From an uncultured Pelagibacteraceae bacterium (GTDB lineage: Bacteria > Pseudomonadota > Alphaproteobacteria > Pelagibacterales > Pelagibacteraceae): a stretch of DNA of 64,000 bases. The notes below the pieces were generated by a model. The model saw nothing but the letters and a program-made list of their open reading frames with translations, had not been told where the DNA came from and made no database searches. Position 1 is the first letter of the stretch. Each line of letters starts with the position of its first letter. The position numbers and the translations under genes were made by a program. Below are positions 1-8,552 of the stretch, in pieces. The stretch covers positions 1 through 64,000 of the forward strand of contig CACAIK010000004.1 in assembly GCA_902532525.1 (NCBI GenBank). The letters are read 5' to 3'.

Positions 1-2
1 TT

Positions 3-947
3 CAGACATTTTATAATGATAAAATACAATATAATGAATTTGATAAAATGCCATTTATTTCTACACCTATCTTTAAAGAAATAGATCTAAAAAGTATTAA
101 AGAAAGTAATATATTAAAGGAAATGAATTCATCTGGAACTTCAGGAAAAAGTTTGTCAAAGATATATCTTGATAAAATAAATGCAAGTAATCAAGTTAAA
201 ACTTTAAAAAACATTGTCCAATCAGAAATAGGAGATAAAAGATTACCAATGTTGATTGTTGACAGTGATCCAAGGGAATATAAAAAAAAATATTCTAAAA
301 TTAACGCTAGACTGGCAGCAATTAATGGCTTCTCTATTTTTGGAAAAAATCACACTTACATTCTAAAAACAAATATGGAGATTAATTTTGAAAAATTATT
401 AAATTTTTTAAAATTAAATGGAAATAAACCATTTTTAATTTTTGGTTTCACAAGTTTAATCTATGAATTTTTTGTAAAAAAACTAAATAATACATTAAGT
501 AACAATGCGTTAAAAAACGGTATTATTATTCATGGAGGTGGGTGGAAAAAATTAGAAAATATGAATATTTCTAATAAAAAGTTTAATGAAATTTTACGAA
601 AAAAAACTGGGGTGGATAATATAATAAATTATTATGGTTTAGTTGAGCAAACAGGATCCATATTTATGGAGTGCAAAAAATGTAAAAATTTTATTACCTC
701 TAATTTTTCAAAAATTATTATTAGAACTAAAGAATTAAAACCTCAAAAAGATAATAGTATTGGATTAATTCAGTTGTTTTCTTTAATACCAACTAGTTAT
801 GCTGGTCATATTTTGCTTACGGAAGATGAAGGAAAAATTGTAAAAAGAGGTAAATGCAAATATTGCAAACAAAAAAAAGGAACTAGATTTAAAGTTTTTG
901 GTAGAACTAAAATGGCTGAATTAAGAGGTTGCAGTGACACCATCTAA
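3..947 (+). CDS. LuxE-like acyl-protein synthetase (5' end outside window)
   Basis: The protein resembles LuxE-family acyl-protein synthetases, which adenylate an acyl group and pass it to a cysteine. Counting from the first in-window ATG (48), it has a Ser/Thr/Gly-rich adenylate-binding loop at residues 27-35 (NSSGTSGKS), a YGLVEQ motif near 197 that matches the YGxTE motif of adenylating enzymes, paired cysteines (CKKC, CKYC), and a C-terminal ELRGCSD typical of LuxE. In LuxE the acyl-accepting cysteine lies near the C-terminus, so this one is a candidate. The frame is open upstream of 48 to the window edge, and LuxE proteins are about 360 residues, so roughly 50 N-terminal residues are missing. 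It overlaps the LuxC-like gene by 14 bp. Confidence 0.8.
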   Translation, partial: QTFYNDKIQYNEFDKMPFISTPIFKEIDLKSIKESNILKEMNSSGTSGKSLSKIYLDKINASNQVKTLKNIVQSEIGDKRLPMLIVDSDPREYKKKYSKINARLAAINGFSIFGKNHTYILKTNMEINFEKLLNFLKLNGNKPFLIFGFTSLIYEFFVKKLNNTLSNNALKNGIIIHGGGWKKLENMNISNKKFNEILRKKTGVDNIINYYGLVEQTGSIFMECKKCKNFITSNFSKIIIRTKELKPQKDNSIGLIQLFSLIPTSYAGHILLTEDEGKIVKRGKCKYCKQKKGTRFKVFGRTKMAELRGCSDTI

Positions 948-2124
948 TAAAAAAATTAAAATTGTATTAGGAGAAAAAAAATTCAAATTAAATATATTTA
1001 AAAATTACGATGATCTAATTTTAAATTTTTTGTCAGACCTTTCCAAAATAATTTTTGAAGAAAAAAATATTAAAATTTATCCAGATCTTTTGTCTTTTGC
1101 GTTTTGGATAAGAAAATCTAATTTATTAGCTAATAAAAATAAAAATATTAAAGCAAACTCTTTGGGTTTGGGACTAGCATTTCATGTTCCACCATCAAAT
1201 ATACCTTTAAATTTTGCCTACTCATTAGTTTTTGGTATGATTGGTGGAAATTCAAATATAGTAAGAATTCCTAGCAAAGAGAATCCACAAAGTGAAATTT
1301 TAATTAATTCTTTAAAAAAAATTTTAAAAAAAAAAAAATATTTAAATATCAAAAAATCGCTTCTTTTAGTTAAGTATGATCATGATGATGAGATAAACAA
1401 ATTTTATTCGAAAATATGTGATTGCAGACTAATTTGGGGAGGAGACTCTACCATTCAAATATTTAAGAATTATGAGACTAAACCAACTAATTTAGATATA
1501 CTATTCCCCGATAAATATTCTTTAAGTATTATAAATTCGGATAAATTGGTAAAATTAAGAAAACAAGATATTAATACACTTATAAAAAATTTCTATAACG
1601 ACACTTATCTTTTTGATCAAAATGCTTGCACTTCTCCTCACCTAATTTTATGGTTCGGTAGAAATATTAAAAGTGGAAAAACATTATTCTGGAATAATCT
1701 TCACAAATATTTAAAGAAAAAATATGAATATAATAATTATGTATCTATTAGAAAATATTCAACATTATTAAAATTATTATTAAAATTAAATAAAATTGAA
1801 AAACTAAATAATTTATCCAATTTATTATATGTTGCAGAATTAAATAAACTTCCGAGTAACATAGATGAATTCAAAGGATACGCAGGAATTTTCTTTGAAT
1901 TTAATATTAAAAATTTAAATAGTCTATCAGGAATACTTAATAGAAGATTTCAGACTTTATTATATCATGGATTTGAAAAAAAAAAATTATTGGACATTTT
2001 GATAAATAATAAATTTAGAGGTATCGATAGGATAGTTCCTATTGGTAGGGGATTGGATATGAATTTTTTGTGGGATGGATATAGACTTGACAAAGTTTTA
2101 TCCAGAGAAATTGAAATTTTATAA
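934..2124 (+). CDS. LuxC-like acyl-CoA/acyl-protein reductase
   Basis: This 396-residue protein resembles the LuxC branch of the aldehyde dehydrogenase superfamily, which reduces acyl thioesters to aldehydes with NADPH. It has the PPSNIPLNFAYS segment near residues 86-97, the GGNSNIVRIPS cofactor-binding region, and a likely nucleophile, Cys232, in DQNACTSPH. It starts with GTG inside the end of the LuxE-like gene, so translational coupling is likely. LuxC and LuxE form a fatty-acid reductase complex in luminous bacteria. No luciferase is present here, so the aldehyde probably feeds another pathway, perhaps with the nearby transketolase and carrier protein. Confidence 0.82.
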   Translation: MTPSNKKIKIVLGEKKFKLNIFKNYDDLILNFLSDLSKIIFEEKNIKIYPDLLSFAFWIRKSNLLANKNKNIKANSLGLGLAFHVPPSNIPLNFAYSLVFGMIGGNSNIVRIPSKENPQSEILINSLKKILKKKKYLNIKKSLLLVKYDHDDEINKFYSKICDCRLIWGGDSTIQIFKNYETKPTNLDILFPDKYSLSIINSDKLVKLRKQDINTLIKNFYNDTYLFDQNACTSPHLILWFGRNIKSGKTLFWNNLHKYLKKKYEYNNYVSIRKYSTLLKLLLKLNKIEKLNNLSNLLYVAELNKLPSNIDEFKGYAGIFFEFNIKNLNSLSGILNRRFQTLLYHGFEKKKLLDILINNKFRGIDRIVPIGRGLDMNFLWDGYRLDKVLSREIEIL

Positions 2125-2126
2125 AG

Positions 2127-2585
2127 ATGAAAAATATCAAATTAAATAGAGATGAAATATTAAAAATTCAAATGAATAGAGATCCTTATTTAATGATTGA
2201 TCATGCAGATGAAATTATTATTGGGAAAAAATCACGAGGCTACAAACATTTAAAAAATGATGAATGGTTTTTTAAGGTTCATTGGCCCGGCGATCCAAAT
2301 ATGCCAGGAATGTTACAACTAGAAGCTATGACACAAATGGCATCTTTGATAATTCTTTCAAAAAAAGAAAATCATAAAAAACTTATGTATTTAGTTTCTA
2401 TGGATAAAATACGTTTTTTTAAAAAAGTAGTACCCGAAAATAAATTACAAATTGAAACAGAATTGATTAATTGGAATAGAGGTATAGGCAAATTTGTAGG
2501 TAAATGCATGATAAATAATGATATTGTAAGTAAAGCAGAATTTAAGTTAATGTTGCTTGACGAATTAAGAAAGTATAATAAATAA
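2127..2585 (+). CDS. FabZ-like hot-dog dehydratase
   Basis: This 152-residue protein has the hot-dog fold signature of beta-hydroxyacyl-ACP dehydratases. The motif HWPGDPNMPGMLQLEAMTQ at residues 52-70 corresponds to the FabZ consensus HFPGxPxMPGVLxxEAxAQ, with catalytic His52 and Glu66 kept. The length is normal for FabZ. The family dehydrates 3-hydroxyacyl-ACP. Because it sits 2 bp after the LuxC-like gene and upstream of a FabG-like reductase and an ACP gene, it is probably a pathway-specific paralogue and not the housekeeping FabZ. The exact acyl substrate cannot be read from the sequence. Confidence 0.8.
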   Translation: MKNIKLNRDEILKIQMNRDPYLMIDHADEIIIGKKSRGYKHLKNDEWFFKVHWPGDPNMPGMLQLEAMTQMASLIILSKKENHKKLMYLVSMDKIRFFKKVVPENKLQIETELINWNRGIGKFVGKCMINNDIVSKAEFKLMLLDELRKYNK

Positions 2586-2598
2586 GGGTATATAAATT

Positions 2599-3660
2599 AT
2601 GCCAATTGCTTCATCACTTTTAAACAAACCAAGACTGGTAAAAAAATTAAGAGATTTTTATACTTATGTCCAAAAAAATAATGGACGTGTTGGAACTAAA
2701 ACAAGAGGTATTGATCTTAATTTTAACAATGCCTGTAATTTAAGATGTAAATATTGTTTCACTAATTCCCCTAAAGGTGACCATGTAAAAGAATATTTAG
2801 ATTATGATGCAATTGCTAAACTTGCCAATGAAGCAGATGAACTAGGTTATTTTGAGTTTGATCTTCAAGGTGGAGAGCTTTTGCTGCAACCAAAAAAACT
2901 TTTTAAAGTTTTAGAGGCAATAAAACCTGAAAGATTTTATCTTTATCTTACAACTAATGGTTTTTATCTAGATAAAGAAATGGCTCAAAAACTTGCAGAT
3001 GCTAATGTGAGTAGAGTTTCAGTTAGCATTGATAGTATGGATGAAAAAATTCATGATGAAATTAGAGGAAGAAAAGACTCTTGGAGAAGAGCGATAGAGG
3101 CTTTAAAGCATGTTAAAGATGCAGGAATGGATCCTTATCTGAATATTACTGTTGGCCATTATAATGCTAATACTGATCATTTTAAACAATTACTAGATTA
3201 TTCGAAAGATCAAAAATATAAAACATTGTTGAATGTTGCGGTGCCAGCAGGCATGTGGCAAAAAATGGATGAAATTATTTGTGATGACAAAGATAGAGAG
3301 TATTTAAGAAAAATTAGAAAAGAATATAAAAATTTAGTAAGAAATGTTTGGAATCCTTTTGATAAGAATCATGAAAAAATATTAGGATGCACTACAGTAA
3401 ATAGACTTTATGTTACACCAATAGGAGATGTTTTAGTTTGTCCTTATGTTCATATAAAAATAGGAAATATATTTAATAGTTCTCTTAAGGACATTGTTCA
3501 CAATGGTTTTAAAATAAAATACTTTAGAAATCACAGCGATTTATGTCTTGCTGGTGAGGATAAAGAATTTATTTCTAAATTTATGACAAAGTCAGGTCAA
3601 ACAATATTTAAACCTGCTCTGGCAGAGGATATTTTCTCTAAAGAAGATTACGTAGAATAA
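2599..3660 (+). CDS. Radical SAM enzyme with C-terminal cysteine region
   Basis: This 353-residue protein carries the radical SAM CxxxCxxC motif as Cys46, Cys50 and Cys53, which bind the 4Fe-4S cluster that cleaves S-adenosylmethionine. GGEL near residue 92 matches the SAM-binding GGE motif. Further cysteines in GCTT, LVCPY and DLCL (about residues 264, 283 and 314) suggest an auxiliary SPASM/twitch-like cluster domain. The family ranges from peptide maturases to sugar-modifying enzymes, so the reaction is unknown. It lies between the FabZ-like and FabG-like genes and is presumably part of the same acyl or sugar pathway. Its lower density of A/T runs compared with later genes suggests a better conserved gene. 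Confidence 0.78.
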   Translation: MPIASSLLNKPRLVKKLRDFYTYVQKNNGRVGTKTRGIDLNFNNACNLRCKYCFTNSPKGDHVKEYLDYDAIAKLANEADELGYFEFDLQGGELLLQPKKLFKVLEAIKPERFYLYLTTNGFYLDKEMAQKLADANVSRVSVSIDSMDEKIHDEIRGRKDSWRRAIEALKHVKDAGMDPYLNITVGHYNANTDHFKQLLDYSKDQKYKTLLNVAVPAGMWQKMDEIICDDKDREYLRKIRKEYKNLVRNVWNPFDKNHEKILGCTTVNRLYVTPIGDVLVCPYVHIKIGNIFNSSLKDIVHNGFKIKYFRNHSDLCLAGEDKEFISKFMTKSGQTIFKPALAEDIFSKEDYVE

Positions 3661-3663
3661 ATT

Positions 3664-4404
3664 ATGCTTCTAAAAAACAAAACAGCTTTACTAACAGGCT
3701 GTAATAGAGGGATAGGAAAAGAAATTTTAAAAATATTTGCAAATAATAAATCAAATCTAGTTTGTTGTGTAAGGCAAGCAGATGAGGCCTTTTCGAATTT
3801 AATTAACCAACTTAAAATTGAAAATAATATTAAGATAGACGTCTATTATATAGATTTTGAGAAGGAAAAAAATATAAAAGAAATTGCAAGTGATATTATT
3901 AAGAATCATCAAATAAATATTTTGGTAAATAATATTGGGTACTTAGAAAATTCATTATTTCAAATGACAACAAGTCAAAACCTTAAGAAACACTTTGATG
4001 TCAATTTTTTTTCACAGTTCGAATTTACCCAATATATTATAAAATCTATGATTAAAATTAAAAATGGTAGTATAATCTTCATTTCTTCAAGCGCATCTTT
4101 AGATGGTAACATTGGAAGATCATCTTATTCGTCAAGCAAATCTGCAATAAATGCATTATCAAAAGTCTTATCAAGGGAACTAGGAAGATATAATATTAGA
4201 GTAAACACAATAGCTCCAGGACTAGCAGATACTGATATGATGAGAAATACAACTGATGAAAAAGTTTTAAACGACATTGTTAAAAATCTGTCTTTAAAAA
4301 GGATTGCAGATCCTGCGGAAATAGCTAACGTTGTGTTATTTTTAGCTTCAGATTTATCATCATATTTAACTGGCCAATTGATACGAGTTGACGGAGGCAT
4401 CTAA
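3664..4404 (+). CDS. FabG-like short-chain dehydrogenase/reductase
   Basis: This 246-residue protein is a classical SDR. It has the TGxxxGxG nucleotide-binding motif at residues 11-18 (TGCNRGIG), a NNIG motif near residue 90, a catalytic serine in ISSSASL and the YxxxK pair in SYSSSK. The C-terminal part (IAPGLADTDM and YLTGQLIRVDGG) is most like FabG 3-ketoacyl-ACP reductases. The neighbouring dehydratase and ACP genes support reduction of a carrier-bound keto group, although a sugar substrate is possible. The stop codon overlaps the next start, so it is probably cotranscribed and coupled with the transketolase genes. Confidence 0.8.
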   Translation: MLLKNKTALLTGCNRGIGKEILKIFANNKSNLVCCVRQADEAFSNLINQLKIENNIKIDVYYIDFEKEKNIKEIASDIIKNHQINILVNNIGYLENSLFQMTTSQNLKKHFDVNFFSQFEFTQYIIKSMIKIKNGSIIFISSSASLDGNIGRSSYSSSKSAINALSKVLSRELGRYNIRVNTIAPGLADTDMMRNTTDEKVLNDIVKNLSLKRIADPAEIANVVLFLASDLSSYLTGQLIRVDGGI

Positions 4405-5228
4405 TGAAAAATAAAGATAAAATTGAAAGTATAAAAAATTTAGCTAAGAAATTAAGAAAAAATATATTAGATATGTCCTTATATGCAGGTTCAAGTAGTG
4501 CTCATTTTGGAGGGGCCCTGTCATCTGTTGAAATAGTCTCTACTCTTTTTAATGGAATTATGGAATTAGATAAAAACGTTGAGTCAGAAAGTAGGGACCG
4601 TTTTATTTTAAGCAAAGGGCATGGTTGCCTAGTGTATTATGCTGTTTTAGCTGAGTTAGGTTATATTTCATATGATGAGCTAAAAACATTTGAAAAAAAC
4701 GACTCAGATTTATTAGGTCATCCAGTTATTAATCGAAAAAAAGGTATTGAATTTAGCAATGGAAGTTTAGGCATGGGATTATCATTGGGTATCGGAGTTG
4801 CAAAAGCTTTAAAAATTAAAAACTTAAAAAATAAAGTTTTTGTTCTAATGGGAGATGGAGAATGCAACGAAGGATCAGTTTGGGAGTCGGCAATGTCAGC
4901 TGTTCATTTATCAATAGACAACATTACTCTTATTATTGATAATAATAACTTTCAACAAACTGGATCAAATTCAGAAATAATGAATTTGGGTGATATCAAA
5001 AAAAAATGGGAAAGTTTTGGATGGTATACTGAAAAGTGTAATGGACATGATGTTGAAGATTTAATATCGAAGTTTGAGAATTTTAAAAAAGTAAGTAAAC
5101 CAAAAGTTTTGATTTGTGAGACAATTAAAGGAAAGGGTTTTAAATTTTCTGAAAATAATAACAAATGGCATCATTCAGTATTATCCAAGTCTCAATATGA
5201 AGAGGCTTTAAAAGAATTAAATTTGTAA
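4404..5228 (+). CDS. Transketolase, N-terminal (TPP-binding) subunit
   Basis: This 274-residue protein is the N-terminal half of a split transketolase. It has SKGHG at residues 70-74 and the thiamine-pyrophosphate signature GDGECNEG at 150-157, followed by the NN pair near 180. A full transketolase is about 650 residues. Here the second half is the next gene, which overlaps by one base, so the two form a heterodimeric enzyme. Transketolases move a two-carbon ketol unit from a ketose to an aldehyde. The position between a fatty-acid-like reductase set and an ACP suggests a specialised acceptor aldehyde in place of pentose-phosphate turnover. That role is inferred. Confidence 0.88.
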   Translation: MKNKDKIESIKNLAKKLRKNILDMSLYAGSSSAHFGGALSSVEIVSTLFNGIMELDKNVESESRDRFILSKGHGCLVYYAVLAELGYISYDELKTFEKNDSDLLGHPVINRKKGIEFSNGSLGMGLSLGIGVAKALKIKNLKNKVFVLMGDGECNEGSVWESAMSAVHLSIDNITLIIDNNNFQQTGSNSEIMNLGDIKKKWESFGWYTEKCNGHDVEDLISKFENFKKVSKPKVLICETIKGKGFKFSENNNKWHHSVLSKSQYEEALKELNL

Positions 5229-6205
5229 TGTTAGATAAGAGTTTTTTTAATAGTAAAAATATAAATATTTGGTCAGCTGTAGGCCCAAGAGCTAGTTATG
5301 GTTTAGCTATGTATGAAATGGCTAAAACTAGAGATGATTTGATGATTATAACTGCAGATGTTTCTACATCTGCTGGACTAGATAGATACAGAAGAGATTT
5401 TCCAGAAAAGTATCTTGATGTTGGAATAGCTGAACAAAATATGATTGGTATCGCCGCGGGTATTGCAAGTGAAAATTTTAAAGTTTACACAACGACTTTT
5501 GCTCCATTTCAAACAGCAAGATGTCTAGAGCAAATAAAAGTTAATTTAGGTTACATGAAACATAAAGTCTGCATGACTGGGCTTGCTAGTGGATTGGTTC
5601 TTGGAACACTTGGTTATACCCATTGTTCAATTGAAGATATCGGTATGATTAGATCTATACCAAATATTTCAATTGTATCTCCCGCAGACTCTTTTGAGAC
5701 AATAAAAACGTTAAATGCTTTCATTGATCATGATCAATCATTATATATTAGATTAACAGGAGGCTCCCCAAATCCTAAAGTTTATGAAAGTGATTATGAA
5801 TTCAAAATAGGTAAAGGCATTGTTCTGAACAAAGGCGAGGATATTGCAATTATTTCATGCGGTTCAAGCGTCAATATTGCTACGGAGGTTGTAAAAGATT
5901 TAAAAAATATTAATAAAATAAATGCTAAGCTAATAAATATGCATACTATAAAACCAATAGATGCTGAAGTATTAAATGAAATAAATGATACAACAAAATT
6001 AATTGTTACAATTGAAGAACATAATATTATTGGAGGTCTAGGCTCAGCTGTTTGTGAAGCCTTATCAGATTTAAACAAAAAAAATAAACATATAATGATT
6101 GGTCACCCAGATAGTTATGGTAAGGGAGGAGAGTACAAATTTTTGTTGAATAAGTATGGATTTTCAAAAGAAAATATTATAGGTAAGATTTTAAAAAATT
6201 TATGA
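5228..6205 (+). CDS. Transketolase, C-terminal (pyrimidine-binding) subunit
   Basis: This 325-residue partner of the upstream gene carries the TPP pyrimidine-binding domain. The proton-relay glutamate is Glu69 in GIAEQNMIGIAAG, as in transketolases and 1-deoxyxylulose-5-phosphate synthase. A C-terminal transketolase domain follows (IISCGSSV, then TIEEHNIIGGLGSAV near residues 260-273). The two-gene form is common in archaea and in polysaccharide or secondary-metabolite loci. Its 3' end overlaps the ACP start by 4 bp (ATGA), which points to coordinated translation. The sugar or acyl aldehyde it works on is not evident. Confidence 0.88.
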   Translation: MLDKSFFNSKNINIWSAVGPRASYGLAMYEMAKTRDDLMIITADVSTSAGLDRYRRDFPEKYLDVGIAEQNMIGIAAGIASENFKVYTTTFAPFQTARCLEQIKVNLGYMKHKVCMTGLASGLVLGTLGYTHCSIEDIGMIRSIPNISIVSPADSFETIKTLNAFIDHDQSLYIRLTGGSPNPKVYESDYEFKIGKGIVLNKGEDIAIISCGSSVNIATEVVKDLKNINKINAKLINMHTIKPIDAEVLNEINDTTKLIVTIEEHNIIGGLGSAVCEALSDLNKKNKHIMIGHPDSYGKGGEYKFLLNKYGFSKENIIGKILKNL

Positions 6206-6444
6206 GTGATAATTTATCTATTTATAAAGAATGTTTTTCTGAAAGTCTTTCTATTTCAAGTGAGATAGTAAATAAGAATTTAAAATATAACGAAATTGAC
6301 GAATGGGACTCCATAGGTCATATGACTTTGATATCTTCACTAGAGGAGAAATTCAACATATCTTTTGAAACTGACGATGTAATTGATTTTAGTTCATATA
6401 CCAAGGGTATAGAAATTCTAAAAAAATATAAAATAGAAATTTAA
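6202..6444 (+). CDS. Acyl carrier protein
   Basis: This is an 80-residue acidic protein with the phosphopantetheine attachment motif DSIGHM, where Ser37 is the expected carrier residue. The spacing and the following helix (TLISSLEEKFNISFETDDV) match bacterial ACPs. It overlaps both neighbours (ATGA with transketolase, TAATG with the pseB-like gene), so it is embedded in the operon. It is likely a dedicated carrier for the intermediate handled by the LuxE/LuxC, FabZ and FabG-like proteins. A housekeeping acpP would normally sit beside fabF/fabG, which is not the case here. Confidence 0.85.
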   Translation: MSDNLSIYKECFSESLSISSEIVNKNLKYNEIDEWDSIGHMTLISSLEEKFNISFETDDVIDFSSYTKGIEILKKYKIEI

Positions 6445-7427
6445 TGTTAAACAATAAATCTATTTTAATTACCGGGGGAACAGGTACTTTTGGAAAACAT
6501 TTTGTAAGTTATATAATTGATAATTTCAAACCAAAAAAGTTGGTAATTTTTTCTAGAGATGAAATGAAGCAATATTTAATGGAAGAAGATTTCCCTATAA
6601 AAAAATATAAATTTTTAAGGTATTTTGTTGGTGATATAAGAGATGAAAAAAGATTAAAATTAGCAATTAGAGATATAGATATTGTAATTCATGCTGCAGC
6701 TTTAAAAATAGTACCGACCGCTGAATATAATCCAATTGAGTGTATTAAGACAAATATTTATGGAGCGGAAAACATTGTTAATTGTTGTATAAATAGTGGT
6801 GTAAAAAAAGTATTAGCACTATCAACTGATAAAGCTGTAAATCCAATAAATCTTTATGGTGCCTCAAAACTGGCTGCTGATAAAATTTTTATAGCTGCGA
6901 ATAATTTAACAAGAAAATTTGAAACGAGATTCTCAGTAGTTAGATATGGAAATGTTGTTGGATCTCGAGGGTCAATTGTGAATCTTTTTCAAGATTTGGC
7001 AAAAAAAAAATCAAGCATTATTCCAATCACACACAAAGAAATGACAAGGTTTTTTATTACAGCTAATGATGCAGTTAAATTTGTTTTGAATAGCCTTAAT
7101 AAAATGAAAGGTGGAGAAATATTTGTTCCTAAACTTGGATCGTTTAAAATTGTTGATTTAGCGAAAGTTATTGCACCAAAAAATAAAATTAAAATTATTG
7201 GAATTAGACCTGGAGAAAAAATTCATGAAGTTCTTTGTTCTTATGATGAAAGCAGGAATATAAAAGAATATTCAAATTATTATCAAATAAATCCAAATTC
7301 AAAAAACTCAAGTGCTCTTACTGGAAAAATGTTTGAATACAACTCTAGAGATAATAAAAATTTTTATAATCTAATTAAAATTAAAAATATACTTAACAAG
7401 TCAAAATTGTTTGACAAAAAATTTTGA
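6444..7427 (+). CDS. pseB: UDP-GlcNAc 4,6-dehydratase (inverting), PseB-like
   Basis: This 327-residue extended SDR has GGTGTFGKHF at residues 11-20 (NAD binding), LSTDKA near 126-131, and Tyr138/Lys142 in YGASK. The block from FSRDE through HAAALKIVPTAEYNP is characteristic of PseB/FlaA1 enzymes, which convert UDP-GlcNAc to UDP-2-acetamido-2,6-dideoxy-beta-L-arabino-hexos-4-ulose. A PseC-like aminotransferase at 10,152-11,324 would be the next step. The gene is one base downstream-coupled to the ACP gene. The rest of the pseudaminate pathway (PseG, PseH, PseI) is absent, so the end product is probably a 4-amino-4,6-dideoxy sugar or a derivative. Confidence 0.87.
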   Translation: MLNNKSILITGGTGTFGKHFVSYIIDNFKPKKLVIFSRDEMKQYLMEEDFPIKKYKFLRYFVGDIRDEKRLKLAIRDIDIVIHAAALKIVPTAEYNPIECIKTNIYGAENIVNCCINSGVKKVLALSTDKAVNPINLYGASKLAADKIFIAANNLTRKFETRFSVVRYGNVVGSRGSIVNLFQDLAKKKSSIIPITHKEMTRFFITANDAVKFVLNSLNKMKGGEIFVPKLGSFKIVDLAKVIAPKNKIKIIGIRPGEKIHEVLCSYDESRNIKEYSNYYQINPNSKNSSALTGKMFEYNSRDNKNFYNLIKIKNILNKSKLFDKKF

Positions 7428-7439
7428 CCACTTCAAAAA

Positions 7440-8552
7440 GTGAATTTTATTTCAAAATTTTTTTACTCTTTAATTTCTTTGATCTACTTAAATATTTTTT
7501 TTTTTATAAAAAGAATAATCAAAAATAAAAAAACCTCATTTTTTTATCACTCAGAAAATAAAATAAATGACATATCGATAGATTATATAAATTTTTTTTT
7601 TCATAAAAAATTAAGTAATATAAATATTCTTTTTGGATATAATGGTAACAAATTAGCTATAGATAAATATTTTTATATAAATGAGAGATTTTTAAAATAT
7701 TTATATAATGTAGATTATTTTATAACAAATTATTTAACAAATGTTCATCCAATAAAATCTAAAATTATTTATATTCATCATGATATATATGATACCCCTC
7801 TCGTTGCAAAAAAAATTGAAAAAAAAACTTTTTATCAACTATCAAAAATAGATTATATATTTTTATCCTCAGAAATTGCTGAACAAATATTTAAAAATGG
7901 TTTTAATAAATATAAAATCAATAATAGACCAAAAACCATTATTTCTGGCTATCTCAAATTGTCATTTTTAGAAAATAAAAAAAAGAAAATTAAAATTTTT
8001 AAACAAAATAAAAAAATAATTATTGCCCCAACTCAATATAAATCTTTTAAAAATCTTAGCATAATTACTGATCTTAAAAAATTAATTTTAAAACTTTTGA
8101 GAAATGGATATATGGTGACATTGAGACCACATCCTTTAAATAGAGATGATAGTAGATTTATATATTTAAAAAATTTTTTTAATACCGAACAAAAATTTGT
8201 TTATGATGACTCTTCTAATTATTTAAAAAGTTATTTAAATTCTTTTGTTATGATAACCGATATATCTGGAACAGCTTATACCTATTCGTTTCTAACATTA
8301 AACCCAGTTATATTTTATTCATCGTTAAAAAAAGAAAAGTTAATTAATAATTATTTTGGTCAAAATCTTAATTATTTCAAAAATAGAGAAAAAATTGGTT
8401 TAATTAATTTAAAAGAAAAAGAAATACTTAAATCAATCAAGAAAATGAAAAGTAAAAAAATTAAATCGTCAATTCTAAAACAAAAAAAAAAAATAATTTC
8501 TGGTAAAGATGTTCAAAAAAGAATTAACTTAATATTTAATAAACTAATTTAA
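7440..8552 (+). CDS. CDP-glycerol glycerophosphotransferase-like protein
   Basis: This 370-residue protein starts with GTG. The N-terminus is hydrophobic, so membrane association is likely. The C-terminal half carries LRPHPL near residue 228 and a DISGTAYTYSFLTLNPVIFY block near 273. These match the RxHP and DYSS...PVIFY motifs of TagB/TagF-type polyol-phosphate transferases and related glycosyltransferases. Those enzymes move glycerol- or ribitol-phosphate, or similar groups, onto a surface polymer. In this setting it may add a phosphodiester-linked group to the glycan. It ends 9 bp inside a convergent gene. The fold assignment is moderate and the substrate is unknown. Confidence 0.6.
   Translation: MNFISKFFYSLISLIYLNIFFFIKRIIKNKKTSFFYHSENKINDISIDYINFFFHKKLSNINILFGYNGNKLAIDKYFYINERFLKYLYNVDYFITNYLTNVHPIKSKIIYIHHDIYDTPLVAKKIEKKTFYQLSKIDYIFLSSEIAEQIFKNGFNKYKINNRPKTIISGYLKLSFLENKKKKIKIFKQNKKIIIAPTQYKSFKNLSIITDLKKLILKLLRNGYMVTLRPHPLNRDDSRFIYLKNFFNTEQKFVYDDSSNYLKSYLNSFVMITDISGTAYTYSFLTLNPVIFYSSLKKEKLINNYFGQNLNYFKNREKIGLINLKEKEILKSIKKMKSKKIKSSILKQKKKIISGKDVQKRINLIFNKLI

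Noticed and set aside
3-2124. LuxE- and LuxC-like genes as part of a bioluminescence operon
   Set aside because: No LuxA/LuxB luciferase or LuxD-like thioesterase lies nearby, and the neighbours are FabZ, FabG, transketolase and ACP.
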